In this document: in pieces, positions 8,560 through 16,850 of the stretch
How positions within the stretch are numbered: position 1 is the stretch's first letter
How the letters are laid out: every line of letters begins with the position of its first letter
DNA from: Planctomycetaceae bacterium
GTDB taxonomy: Bacteria > Planctomycetota > UBA1135 > GCA-002686595
DNA: 64,000 nt
Direction: 5' to 3'
Assembly (NCBI GenBank): GCA_016125265.1
Contig: WGMC01000023.1
Span: 95,753-159,752 of the forward strand
Position numbers and translations under genes: made by a program
The notes under the pieces: model-generated
Database searches by the model: none
The model's input: the letters and a program-made list of their open reading frames with translations, nothing else
Told to the model about the DNA's origin: nothing

Positions 8560-8944
8560 CCGCCGCTCGGCTGCCCAGGACCGACCCCAGAGAATGGCCG
8601 GCGGCACGCCGCGGCGCGACTTGACGACGGCCCGGGACCGTTGCAGCACTTGGCTCGGTGCACGCGTTCCAATGAGACCGGCAAATGCCAGGCGCCCTCC
8701 TCCGCGATTGGGAGGAGTACCGACAGACCTCTGACGGCACCGTCCCGGTTGGTATCGCGCCCGAGGGCGACACCATCGGTGGTGGAGCATCCACGACTAC
8801 GGCCGTGGCGCCGTCGAAGGCCGCGTGCATGCGGCGGACGCTCGGAGCGACGACAGCGGGTCTGGGACGATAGACTGAGCGGCCCATGGGACGAGTTGTC
8901 ACTCACCCGATCGCCGAACAGGTCCTGCAGTCCAAGGTTCGTTC
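8560..8944. other. Intergenic stretch with no supported gene
   Basis: All six frames give only short Arg/Ser/Pro-rich shadows with no start signal or motif. The promoter of the VOC gene at 8945 should lie at its right end, but no convincing -10/-35 or sigma-54 element is visible. Confidence 0.5.
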
Positions 8945-9313
8945 ATGAGTTTTCGGGTCACGAAGGCGCAGCATGTGCTGGCCGTCCACGATTTCGAGGC
9001 TGCGGTCGGGTACTTCACCGACAAACTGGGTTTCACCGAGTACGACCGTGTGGGTGGCTGGTCCTTCCTGCAACTCGGTGACTTCTGGCTCATGGTCGGC
9101 GACTGCCGCGGGGAGGTCCCCGCGCGCGAGACCGGCAACCACTCTTGGTTCGCCTACGTCAACTGCGAGGGCATCGACGAGCTGTACCGGCAGTACGTGG
9201 CCCGGCGGGTTGCCATCACCGAGCCCATCGCCGACAAGCCGTGGGGCCTGCGCGAGTTCCTCGTCGAAACGCCGGAAGGCCACCGCATCAAGTTCGGGCA
9301 AGCGCTGCGCTGA
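8945..9313 (+). CDS. VOC-superfamily (glyoxalase/bleomycin-resistance-like) protein
   Basis: A 122-residue single-domain protein with the paired beta-alpha-beta-beta-beta pattern of the vicinal-oxygen-chelate fold. The first half is VLAVHDFEAAVGYFTDKLGF followed by WSFLQLGDFWLMV. The second half has WFAYVNCEGIDELYRQY and closes with GLREFLVETPEGHRIKF. The PxGxREFxxxxPEGHxIxF ending is characteristic. Such proteins act as dimers in metal-dependent isomerase, dioxygenase or drug-binding roles. The usual first His ligand is not obvious here and Glu in VETPEG is a likely metal ligand, so the substrate cannot be assigned. The gene stands alone, with unrelated neighbours. Confidence 0.85.
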   Translation: MSFRVTKAQHVLAVHDFEAAVGYFTDKLGFTEYDRVGGWSFLQLGDFWLMVGDCRGEVPARETGNHSWFAYVNCEGIDELYRQYVARRVAITEPIADKPWGLREFLVETPEGHRIKFGQALR

Positions 9314-9383
9314 CGGCCCCCCGCGGCGGCTGGCCCCGATTCGCCCGAGGCGGGGTGGGACAGGCCAGGGGCCACTCGCCGTC

Positions 9384-9402
9384 GGGTCCCCTCGGGACCC
9401 TT
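9384..9402 (+). terminator. Possible hairpin terminator after the VOC gene
   Basis: A 7-bp perfect stem (9384-9390 with 9394-9400) with a 3-nt loop is followed by only two T residues, 71 bp after the VOC stop. The weak T tract makes it doubtful. Confidence 0.35.
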
Positions 9403-9548
9403 CCAGGCGTTCGGCCGGCGGAGGGGGCTGGCGAGCAGCGGAGGCCGCGGTAAGCTCGTCCCCACGTCGGACAACGGCTCGCAACGAACTCCGCGGAGGC
9501 TCCGTACTGCGGCCGATGGGCCCCGCGCCAGCGTCACACGACCTCGGG

Positions 9549-10079
9549 ATGACATCCATGTACTTCTGGCGAATCGAAGAGCTGAAGACCGCAATGGCCG
9601 CCCGTCCGCTTTCGGATCGGGAAGTGGCGCCGTACCTGGTCGTTGCCGCGGGTCTGTCGTCCGTCCTGTGGTGGACTCCCGAAACCGAACTGAACTTCTG
9701 GGATGGCGCCGACACGGTCCTGAGCATCGCGGTCGCGGTCTTGGGCACGTTGCACGTCTACGAACGGAATGGCGGTGCGCAAGGCCAACATCTGCTGCAG
9801 CGCTACTTCGCCATTGGATGGGTCGTTGGCATTCGATTCCTCGCGGTGGTTCTCCCGCTGCTCTTCGGCTACTACTTTCTGCTCTTCGCGGCTTTCGGGG
9901 TCGAGACCCAGCAGACGACCTGGCAGGAGTTCCTGATGTTCGCAGCGCTGCAGATCAGCCTGTATTGGAGGTTCGGCCACCACGTTCGGGACCTGGCACA
10001 GAGGAGCGGTACCGCCCCGCGCCCGGGGGCCGACAACGCGGCGGGTTCCGCTGCGGCGAGCGGTGCTGCTCCAGGATGA
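9549..10079 (+). CDS. Polytopic membrane protein of unknown function
   Basis: A 176-residue protein with a short N-terminal amphipathic part (YFWRIEELKTAMAARPLSDR) and three to four membrane spans near residues 30-48, 60-78, 85-118 (two closely packed helices, FLAVVLPLLFGYYFLLFAAF) and about 130-142. It ends in a soluble Ala/Gly-rich tail. A second ATG three codons downstream (9558) is an equally good start. No transport or enzyme motif is visible. The gene is flanked by unrelated single genes. Probably a small inner-membrane protein; nothing more can be said from sequence. Confidence 0.65.
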   Translation: MTSMYFWRIEELKTAMAARPLSDREVAPYLVVAAGLSSVLWWTPETELNFWDGADTVLSIAVAVLGTLHVYERNGGAQGQHLLQRYFAIGWVVGIRFLAVVLPLLFGYYFLLFAAFGVETQQTTWQEFLMFAALQISLYWRFGHHVRDLAQRSGTAPRPGADNAAGSAAASGAAPG

Positions 10080-10224
10080 CTGGGGCGGTTTGCACGATGA
10101 CCGTGAACGCGATGACCGCGAACGCGGTGACGAAGCACGCGGGCGCAAACGCCGTCGTTCGGCTTCGCCGACCGGGCGACATCTCTCTCCCAATCCCCCC
10201 TAGCCCCCCCTTCCAGAGCCAACC

Positions 10225-10635
10225 ATGGAGCATCCCGCACTCGAATCCGGCGAAACCCTGCGTTTCCATGCCCCCGCCATCAAAGGCGCCGTGGCTCGCA
10301 CCGGTCCAACCTTTCGCGCCACGGTGAACATTCCGGTGATCCAAGACCTGGATCTGTTCATCACCGACCGCCGGATCATCGTGCGGGCCGAGCTCTTCCT
10401 CGGTCTGTTCGAATCCGACTACGTCGCTTGGTTCCCGGGCACGCAGCGCCCCGTCGAGTCCGACGTACTGACCGCCGCGTACCTCACACCCGATGGGCCG
10501 ATGGGTCCCCACTTGACCCTGGTGGCCCAAACGGGGCGCCCGTCCCTGCTCCGCGGTCCGGAGCTGAAGCTCGCGCTGTACCTGCCCAACGCGACTGCGG
10601 CAGCGGCCGCTCTGCCCCCCGGCCTCTCGAACTAA
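10225..10635 (+). CDS. Hypothetical protein with PH/GRAM-like pattern
   Basis: A 136-residue, beta-rich, soluble protein. The order of strands plus the segment DLDLFITDRRIIVRAELFLG resembles bacterial PH or GRAM-like domains, in which a strand ends in an 'xLTDRRLI' turn. This resemblance is only local. No signal peptide. It lies 145 bp after the membrane protein at 9549; the gap contains short imperfect repeats of CGTGAACGCGATGAC type and no gene. The true function is not recognised. Confidence 0.6.
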   Translation: MEHPALESGETLRFHAPAIKGAVARTGPTFRATVNIPVIQDLDLFITDRRIIVRAELFLGLFESDYVAWFPGTQRPVESDVLTAAYLTPDGPMGPHLTLVAQTGRPSLLRGPELKLALYLPNATAAAAALPPGLSN

Positions 10636-10684
10636 GGTTCGGGCGCTTCCACCGTTTTTCGTTCCCCGCCTGCGATCCAACGCC

Positions 10685-11239
10685 ATGGGCCTTCTCACGT
10701 TTGGTCTCAATCTGACCTTGGATGGGTGCATCGATCACACCCAGGGCATCGCGGACGACGAGCTGCACGACCATTGGACGCGCCTCATGAACGAAAGCGG
10801 TGCGATGCTCTTCGGGCGAAACACGTACGAGCTCATGGAAGCGTACTGGCCAGCCGTCGCCCGCGACGAGGGCGCGCCGCGCGCGATGCGCGAGTGGGGC
10901 CAGAAGCTCGAAGCGAAGGCGAAGTACGTGGTGTCGAGCTCGCGCACCGACTTTCCGTGGCGAAACACGATCCGCGTGGAAGGCGATTTCGCCGCAGCGG
11001 TCTCCGCGTTGAAGGACAGGACCGAACGGGGTGTGCTGGTCGGATCGCACAAGTTAGGCGCTTCGCTCGAAGAGCTGGGGCTGATCGACGAGTACCGCTT
11101 CGTCCTCCATCCGGTGCTCAGCGGTCGCGGACCCACGCTGTTCCACGGCCTCTCGAGCGCACGGCAGCTCGACCTGGTATCGACCAAGCAGTTCCACTCC
11201 GGCGCGCTGGCACTGCACTTCCGGCGCAAGACGGGATGA
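10685..11239 (+). CDS. Dihydrofolate-reductase-like RibD C-terminal domain protein
   Basis: A 184-residue stand-alone RibD_C/DHFR-fold protein. Diagnostic segments are LTFGLNLTLDGCIDHT at the N-terminus, AMLFGRNTYELMEAYW, the nucleotide-binding stretch GVLVGSHKLGASLEELGLID, and HPVLSGRGPTLF near the C-terminus. Family members are usually 170-220 residues and bind NADPH. Few have known substrates, and true DHFR or riboflavin reductase activity cannot be inferred because riboflavin genes are absent nearby. The start has the usual MG(L/K)xT strand. It follows the 10225 gene by 49 bp in the same direction, so co-transcription is possible. Confidence 0.88.
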   Translation: MGLLTFGLNLTLDGCIDHTQGIADDELHDHWTRLMNESGAMLFGRNTYELMEAYWPAVARDEGAPRAMREWGQKLEAKAKYVVSSSRTDFPWRNTIRVEGDFAAAVSALKDRTERGVLVGSHKLGASLEELGLIDEYRFVLHPVLSGRGPTLFHGLSSARQLDLVSTKQFHSGALALHFRRKTG

Positions 11240-11323
11240 CCCAAGTTTCGCCCATGCCCCGCGCGAAAGCGGACGGCGTTGGGCTCGTACCAAGAGACCC
11301 TTAAAAGCTTCCGTAGATCGCCC

Positions 11324-11854
11324 ATGAAGAATCCCCAGCTGCCCGTGTCGTTGCGCGCCGTCGTGGAGGAAATGGACGTGCTGAGCGACGAGATGACGGC
11401 GTACGTGAACCGCCACACGGGTGAACTCGTTACGCTGACCGGAGACGACGTCCGCGCCGTCGAAGACGGAGTCGACGAAGAGTTCGACGACGATGAGTTC
11501 GACGACGACGAGCTCCTCGATGGGGAGACCGACGAGTCGACCAAGGTCCGGGAGGTGCTGGCCTCGGAGGACTTCCTCCCCCTCCCGAGCAAGTTCGACA
11601 TCGATGAATACAGGATCATGGAGCGCTTCTGCGAGCAGGTCGAAGATTCAGGTCTCCGCGACGATCTGCTGCGCGCCATCCGCGGATCGGGCGCGTTCGG
11701 GCGCCTCAAGGCCCTCGCACAACACCGCGGCTTGATGGACGCGTGGTACACCTTCCGCGATCGCGCGCTGGAAGACATCGCAGCGGAGTGGCTCGACGCG
11801 AACGGCATCCCCTACACCCGCGACAATCCCCCGAAAGCCGTCCGCTGGACATAA
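11324..11854 (+). CDS. UPF0158 family protein
   Basis: A 176-residue acidic protein. VVEEMDVLSDEMTAYVNRHT followed by GELV, then a very acidic linker (residues about 43-65, runs of Asp/Glu), and LPLPSKFDIDEYRIMERFC then GSGAFGRLKALAQHRGLMDAWYTFRD match UPF0158. In this family, the region after the linker is an alpha-helical domain ending in AxxWLxxNGI. Residues WYTFRDRAL and EWLDANGIPY are the typical C-terminal signature. ATG 11324 was chosen over an upstream GTG because the family starts with a short polar N-terminus. Molecular role unknown; some relatives lie in stress or phage-related contexts. Confidence 0.82.
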   Translation: MKNPQLPVSLRAVVEEMDVLSDEMTAYVNRHTGELVTLTGDDVRAVEDGVDEEFDDDEFDDDELLDGETDESTKVREVLASEDFLPLPSKFDIDEYRIMERFCEQVEDSGLRDDLLRAIRGSGAFGRLKALAQHRGLMDAWYTFRDRALEDIAAEWLDANGIPYTRDNPPKAVRWT

Positions 11855-12382
11855 GAGCTGGTGGGATCGACCAACCCGTCCGTGGCATGGGCACCACAGT
11901 CCGTGGCTCCGAGAAATCTCTCCATCGCTGAGGACCGCACACCTGCCGACACGTGACCCTGCCGGACGGATGCGGATGCAGTCGCGGCCAGGAATCGACC
12001 GTGCTGGGGTTTTCTAGTTCCGGTGGCATCCGTGTGGGGCTGGACTCGACGGAAGAGTTCGGCACCCCAAGTTCCGTGATGCCGGGCGGCCGGACGGGGT
12101 CTGTGCGAGGCCCGATCTCCTCGATGCGAGCATTTGCCTCCGGGCGCCCTAGGGGAGCCCGGGGAGCGCGCGTGGGATGACGCGGGCCAACCGGTGTGGT
12201 CCGGCGGCCACCGACACGGTCAACGAGGCACCCACGGACCTCACGCGGCGCGCTCTGTGTGCAGAACGCGCACAACATAATCCATTTCTGGGGTTCCGTC
12301 TCTGTATGTGCCCGGATAGGCTCGACCCCGTCGCGGCGACGTTGCGACTTGGCAACCCTCCACCTCCCACCCAGCGGGGTCC
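11855..12382. other. 528-bp gene-poor leader before the LodA-HDO locus
   Basis: No credible coding frame in six frames. Base composition drops in GC around 12265-12320. There CATAAT at 12276-12281 could be a -10 element for the downstream quinoprotein gene, with a poor -35 (TCTGTG at 12254-12259), leaving a leader of about 95 nt. This promoter call is weak. No hairpin terminator for the UPF0158 gene was seen. Confidence 0.35.
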
Positions 12383-15300
12383 ATGCAAGACAAGAAGAAG
12401 ACCAGCAAGACGGTCGACGAGCGACGCTTCGTCATTCATCCCGGAGTTGGCATCGCGCGCGTTGGAAACAGCCCGGACGAGTACTTCATTGGCCCGGAGG
12501 CGCGCGGCTGGCGCCCCACACCTGTAGGCGGCTACAAAGACGCCGCGGGCCGAGTTAAGCGTCAAGCGGCTCGCTTTCGGATCTTCGAAATCGATGCCAA
12601 TGGCAAGGCGCTGCGGGAATGGACGGGCGCCGACTGTGACATCGAATGGACCGCTCACCTGGCCAACAAGAAGGGCGCATGGTTCAACTTTGTCGGCCGC
12701 TTTCAGTTCGAGGACGCCGCGAAGCACGTCCTTCGCAACCGGCACGTGCAAGGATCGCTCGCTCCCGACGAACGCGATTCCCTGATCATCGATCCCGGCC
12801 CGCACTCGATCTCCGGGCACCTTGCCGGGCCTGTCCCCCTCCGCGGCGGCCGTTTCCTGAGCAAGGAAGTAGGACTCGGGGAGCTTCGCACGGACGAACT
12901 GGGTCGCCTGCTCGTGCTGGGCGGGCTCGGCACCAGCGATACGGTGACGGCGAAGAATCCCATTACCCACTACGCGAACAACGACGGCTGGCACGACGAC
13001 ACGAGTGACGGCCCCATCCGCGCTGTTCTTTCGCTTCCCGACGGATCGAAATTCGAGGCCAAGCCCGCGTGGGTGCTCGTCGCGCCGCCCAACTTCGCCC
13101 CCGAGATCGACAACCTCGTGCGACTCGACGACGTGGTCCGCGAAGTTGCGCTCGAAAAGGGCTGGATCGCCCCGCACAAGGGGGTCGAGTTCCACCGGGA
13201 CATTTTCCCCATTCTGGCTGCTGGGGCCAACTTCGCGTGGGTCAACGCCGTCGCCTACCGAGGCCACGGTGCCGGCATGCGGGGTGCATTTCTCGACGAT
13301 GCGGTCCTCAAGACCTTGTCCGATCCCTCGGATGCATCGAAAGCCGCGCGTCAGGCCGTCTTCCAACGCGTGCGTGTGCCCCATGCGCTCGCCGATGCCA
13401 AGACACAGAAGGCCCAGGCGAATCCGGGCTTCATGCCCATTTTGTCCGGCGACGATGGCGACGCGGCGCACGGCAAACCCCGCACCTGGCTCACCGTGCT
13501 GCCATCCCAGTTCCGGAATCTCGAGGAGTGGGCCTCCGGAAGGTTCACCGTCGAGAAGCCCGCGGAAGCCGTTGTGCTCGAGGCCTTATCGATCGCCGAG
13601 CAGCCTGAGGCGCTCGATCGCGGCGCCCTCGAACCCTGCGTGGGCGGCCCCTTCTACCCGGGGATCGAAATGACCTTCGTGGCGAGCGAACACGGTACCT
13701 GGAGCGCCCCGTATCGCATCAACGAGACATGGAAAGCCGGCGATGTCACCAAGTGGATGGCCGTTCCGTGGCAAGCGGACTTCTTCGAGTGCGCGTTCCA
13801 CTGGTGGCCAGCGCAGCGCCCCGACGATGTGCTGCCCGAGGACGAGTACATGGACCTGCTCGTCAACTTCCGTCGCACGGGCGATCCGCAGGCGCAGGGC
13901 GCATCCTCGGGCATCGCCGCCGCCGCAGGGTACCGCGCTCCGTGGGCTCGCGGCTTGCCCCAGCAATCCCCCGCGGGGGACAACGCGATGGTGAAGTACT
14001 GGAACGAACTTGGCTTCGTCGTTCGCGAGAAGGCTCCGACCGGTGAGACCGTGTACGTCGAGCGACAGCGGCGTCCCTCCGCGGGCATGGACGTGCGCGA
14101 GCTGTTCTTCAAACTGATGAACGTCGAGTCCTTCGAGGAGGTGTTGCCGAAGGCTCGCGAGTACGTGGAGCAATGCCTCCAAGCTGCTCGCGACTACCAA
14201 CGCGACCCGGACACCGCCGAGATGTGGCGCCCGTTCCGGTACACCCGCGAGACGTTCCAGGCGCGAGTCATGGAGACCTACAGGTCCCTCGTCGAGGATG
14301 TGGAGGCATACGACCCCGCCCGCGATGCCGTATTCACGTCGCGCGAAAAGGTGGCCGAGCGCATCCGCCAGTTCTCGCCCTTCAACATGTCCGACGGATC
14401 ATGGCTCCGCAACATCACGCGCATCGGCCCGATCGACGAGGCGCGCGCCCTCTTGTTTTCGGTGCTGATGGATGAGATGGGAGACGGTGAGGTCGCGCAC
14501 AACCACTCCAACATCTACCGGGACCTCTGCCACTCCATCGGCTACTACCCGTCGGACTGCACCAGCCGCGACTTTGCGTTCAACCCGGACCTTCTGGATT
14601 CGGCCTTCGAGGTGCCGACCTTCGAGCTCGCGATTTCCCAGTTTTCGGAGACGTGGTACCCGGAGCTCCTCGGCATGACGCTCCAGTTGGAGCTCGGCAT
14701 CGTCGAGGCGAAGAACACGATCGCGCTGATGGAGTACTACGGATTCGACGCCAAGTACTGGATCATGCACGTCGGCATCGACAATCCGGTCAACGGTCAC
14801 GCCGCCCGCGCGATGCGTGCGATCGAGCTCTATCTCGACAACATCCGCGCGAACGGCGGAGGTGAGGCGGCGCTCCAAGCGCAGTGGCGGCGCATCTGGG
14901 ACGGCTACGTGGCCTTCGGAACGACCGGAACCTTCGGGGACGACTTCGCCAAACTGCTAGCCAAGGGTCCGAGTCTGGCGGCGCGGGTGGAGGCGATGAT
15001 CACGTCGAAAGCGACCTACGGCAGCCTGAACCACGGCGACCTCAGACTCGGGAACACACCCATCAACGAACTCTTCCTCGACCCGCCGACGTTCCTGAAG
15101 GAACTCGTGAACGCGGGCTACTTCCTACCAGGCGACCCCGAAAACAGCCCGTTCTTTCGCCTCGTCAGCTTCGACACGGGGCGCATGTACCGCGTGTTCA
15201 CGCCGGACGAGCTCAAGCTGTGGGAGGATTGGTGTCGCTCGCTCGGCGCATCCCCGACGCCACCGCCCAAGCCCGATCCCTACAGCGACATGGTTCGTGT

Positions 15301-15724
15301 CGTGCGAGTGCTGCGCAATCGACAGGAGGGAACGCCAGGCCACGCGAGCGCCCTCCTCGAGAAGCCCGGCACGGGCGAACCCCATACGGTGGCCTGGTGG
15401 TTCGAACAGCCGACGCGCGACTTCCTCGAGGCTCTCGCGCTGCCGTCGAACGGGATGATCGTCCCTGGCAACCCCGACGCAAGCTTCTTCATCCAGACCC
15501 TCCTCGCGCCCGAGGGGTCGATGGGCTCCGCATTCGACGATCCGGTCCCAGGTCTGCGTGGCGCCACGGGGCGTCAAGTGGCAATCGCCTGGATCGCGGC
15601 CGGGTGTCCGATCCCCCCCGCGCCCGGAAAGCGTGGACTGAGGAACCTGTGGTTGGCATCGACTGTCGAGAGCGTGCGCAACCACTCCACACGGATGCTC
15701 GTCGGGATGGCGGCGATCCACTAG
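12383..15724 (+). CDS. LodA-like CTQ quinoprotein oxidase fused to a haem-oxygenase-like diiron (HDO) domain
   Basis: 1113 residues in one uninterrupted frame, whereas LodA/GoxA amino-acid oxidases are about 700-800. Residues 1-590 are LodA-like: HPGVGIARVGNSPDEYFIGP at the start, and DFFECAFHWWPAQRPD later. D466 and C470 have the D-x3-C spacing of LodA (Asp512/Cys516), and W540 in KYWNELGFV is the expected partner for the cysteine tryptophylquinone cofactor (70 residues from C470; 65 in LodA). Residues about 600-890 look like a PF14518/HDO bundle: DEMGDGEVAHNH gives E698 and H706/H708, and HVGIDNPVNGHAARA gives H796, D800 and H806. The C-terminus carries two related motifs of the form FLxxL..PGxP..SxF, starting at 904 and 1014. 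No signal peptide. The LodB gene overlaps its stop. The likely N-terminal reaction is oxidative deamination of an amino group with H2O2 release; the substrate and HDO reaction are unknown. Confidence 0.88.
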   Translation: MQDKKKTSKTVDERRFVIHPGVGIARVGNSPDEYFIGPEARGWRPTPVGGYKDAAGRVKRQAARFRIFEIDANGKALREWTGADCDIEWTAHLANKKGAWFNFVGRFQFEDAAKHVLRNRHVQGSLAPDERDSLIIDPGPHSISGHLAGPVPLRGGRFLSKEVGLGELRTDELGRLLVLGGLGTSDTVTAKNPITHYANNDGWHDDTSDGPIRAVLSLPDGSKFEAKPAWVLVAPPNFAPEIDNLVRLDDVVREVALEKGWIAPHKGVEFHRDIFPILAAGANFAWVNAVAYRGHGAGMRGAFLDDAVLKTLSDPSDASKAARQAVFQRVRVPHALADAKTQKAQANPGFMPILSGDDGDAAHGKPRTWLTVLPSQFRNLEEWASGRFTVEKPAEAVVLEALSIAEQPEALDRGALEPCVGGPFYPGIEMTFVASEHGTWSAPYRINETWKAGDVTKWMAVPWQADFFECAFHWWPAQRPDDVLPEDEYMDLLVNFRRTGDPQAQGASSGIAAAAGYRAPWARGLPQQSPAGDNAMVKYWNELGFVVREKAPTGETVYVERQRRPSAGMDVRELFFKLMNVESFEEVLPKAREYVEQCLQAARDYQRDPDTAEMWRPFRYTRETFQARVMETYRSLVEDVEAYDPARDAVFTSREKVAERIRQFSPFNMSDGSWLRNITRIGPIDEARALLFSVLMDEMGDGEVAHNHSNIYRDLCHSIGYYPSDCTSRDFAFNPDLLDSAFEVPTFELAISQFSETWYPELLGMTLQLELGIVEAKNTIALMEYYGFDAKYWIMHVGIDNPVNGHAARAMRAIELYLDNIRANGGGEAALQAQWRRIWDGYVAFGTTGTFGDDFAKLLAKGPSLAARVEAMITSKATYGSLNHGDLRLGNTPINELFLDPPTFLKELVNAGYFLPGDPENSPFFRLVSFDTGRMYRVFTPDELKLWEDWCRSLGASPTPPPKPDPYSDMVRVVRVLRNRQEGTPGHASALLEKPGTGEPHTVAWWFEQPTRDFLEALALPSNGMIVPGNPDASFFIQTLLAPEGSMGSAFDDPVPGLRGATGRQVAIAWIAAGCPIPPAPGKRGLRNLWLASTVESVRNHSTRMLVGMAAIH

Positions 15725-16800
15725 TGCAGATCGCGCGCCTCCACGTCGACGTCCTGGTTGTGGGCAGCGGGGTTGCCGGGTGTGTCGCGGCAACCTCGCT
15801 CGCGCGGGCCGGGTGGAGGGTCGCGCTCTCTGGCCAGGACGCACCGTTCGTGGAAACGGGCGAGACACTGGCCGGCGCGACGCGACCCGTTCTCGAACAC
15901 CAAGGGCTTTGGGAGACCTTCCTCGCTTCGGCACCTTTGGCGGTCCGAGAAACTCGCAGCAACTGGACGCACTGGGAGTGGAGAAGCTCCGGTTTGACCT
16001 CGGCCTACGGAGGTGGATTTCTCGTCGACAAGGAATCGTTGGTGAGGGGGCTCCGCGCCGAAGCGCGGCGCGCGGGCGCGATCTTCGTCGAAGGCGTGCT
16101 CGCCCCCGCGACATTGCGCCAAGTACCGTCCGGATACTCCATCCGCAGCGCCGATGGCGCACCTGACATCGAAGCGCGGGCGCTGATCGATGCCACGGGA
16201 CGAAGCGCGGCGATCGCCCGTCGGCTCGGGGCGAAGCGAGTGGTGCACAATCGGCTCGTCGCCGAGTGTCGGCGCTTGCCCGCGGACCAAGTTGACGCGG
16301 CACCGGGGCTCGTCCACGTGCACGCCGGACACGGAAGCTGGTGGTACCTCGCCAGTCTCCCGCGCGGTGGATTCTGCTTGAGCGAGTACTTTGAGCCTGG
16401 CGCGCGCGGGCGGATGCGCGCGGGTCGCACCGCGGGGGGCATCCTCGCGGAGATGGGCGTCCGGGTGGGGGGTGACGCGGCGGCGCGCCCGACGAAGCGC
16501 CTCAATGCGGGGTCCGCGGAACTGTCCCATGCCAGCGGCGCGCGCTGGGCCGCCGTTGGCGATGCGGCGCTAGCGATGGATCCCCTGGCCGCCAGTGGAC
16601 TCGCGTTCGCGTTCCGCTCGGGCCACCGAGCCGCGAGTGCCATCGCGGCTGGCCTGCTGGGCGACCCGCGAGAGCTCGAGGAGTACGCGCGGATGCACAA
16701 GGCACTCGCCGCAGCCTACGGATCCGAGCGACAGCAGGTCTATGCCCAGCGGGTGGAACCGATGGCGTCACGCGCGCGGCGGCCACGAGGCGCCGATTAG
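15724..16800 (+). CDS. lodB: LodB-type FAD-dependent maturase of the CTQ quinoprotein
   Basis: A 358-residue flavoprotein of the tryptophan-halogenase/monooxygenase class. The FAD Rossmann motif is at residues 12-19 (VVGSGVAG, G14-x-G16-x2-G19). IDATGRS marks the second FAD motif and AVGDAALAMDPLAASGL the GD motif. LodB proteins are about 360-370 residues and are needed to build the CTQ cofactor in LodA. Pairing with the upstream gene is direct: its TAG stop (15722-15724) shares the G with this GTG start, so translation is probably coupled. The GTG start is supported by the Rossmann strand beginning only 9 residues in. It lacks the WxWxIP motif of true flavin halogenases. Confidence 0.9.
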   Translation: MQIARLHVDVLVVGSGVAGCVAATSLARAGWRVALSGQDAPFVETGETLAGATRPVLEHQGLWETFLASAPLAVRETRSNWTHWEWRSSGLTSAYGGGFLVDKESLVRGLRAEARRAGAIFVEGVLAPATLRQVPSGYSIRSADGAPDIEARALIDATGRSAAIARRLGAKRVVHNRLVAECRRLPADQVDAAPGLVHVHAGHGSWWYLASLPRGGFCLSEYFEPGARGRMRAGRTAGGILAEMGVRVGGDAAARPTKRLNAGSAELSHASGARWAAVGDAALAMDPLAASGLAFAFRSGHRAASAIAAGLLGDPRELEEYARMHKALAAAYGSERQQVYAQRVEPMASRARRPRGAD

Positions 16801-16850
16801 GTGCACCACGACCCTTGATCCGGCAGCCAGGCTAGAATCGGCTGGACAAC

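Noticed and set aside
14884..15723. Upstream extension of the lodB frame (from 14884)
   Set aside because: It is an Arg-rich shadow of the LodA-HDO gene; the Rossmann motif starts right after GTG 15724.
12383..15724. Possibility that LodA and HDO are two genes joined by a sequencing error
   Set aside because: The linker region (residues 560-690) is in one clean frame with ordinary codon use and no internal stop; no alternative start with an RBS at the HDO boundary was seen, and lodB follows directly.
15724..16800. Flavin-dependent halogenase instead of LodB
   Set aside because: Lacks the WxWxIP motif and the length of halogenases; the adjacent LodA-like gene and size of 358 residues fit LodB.
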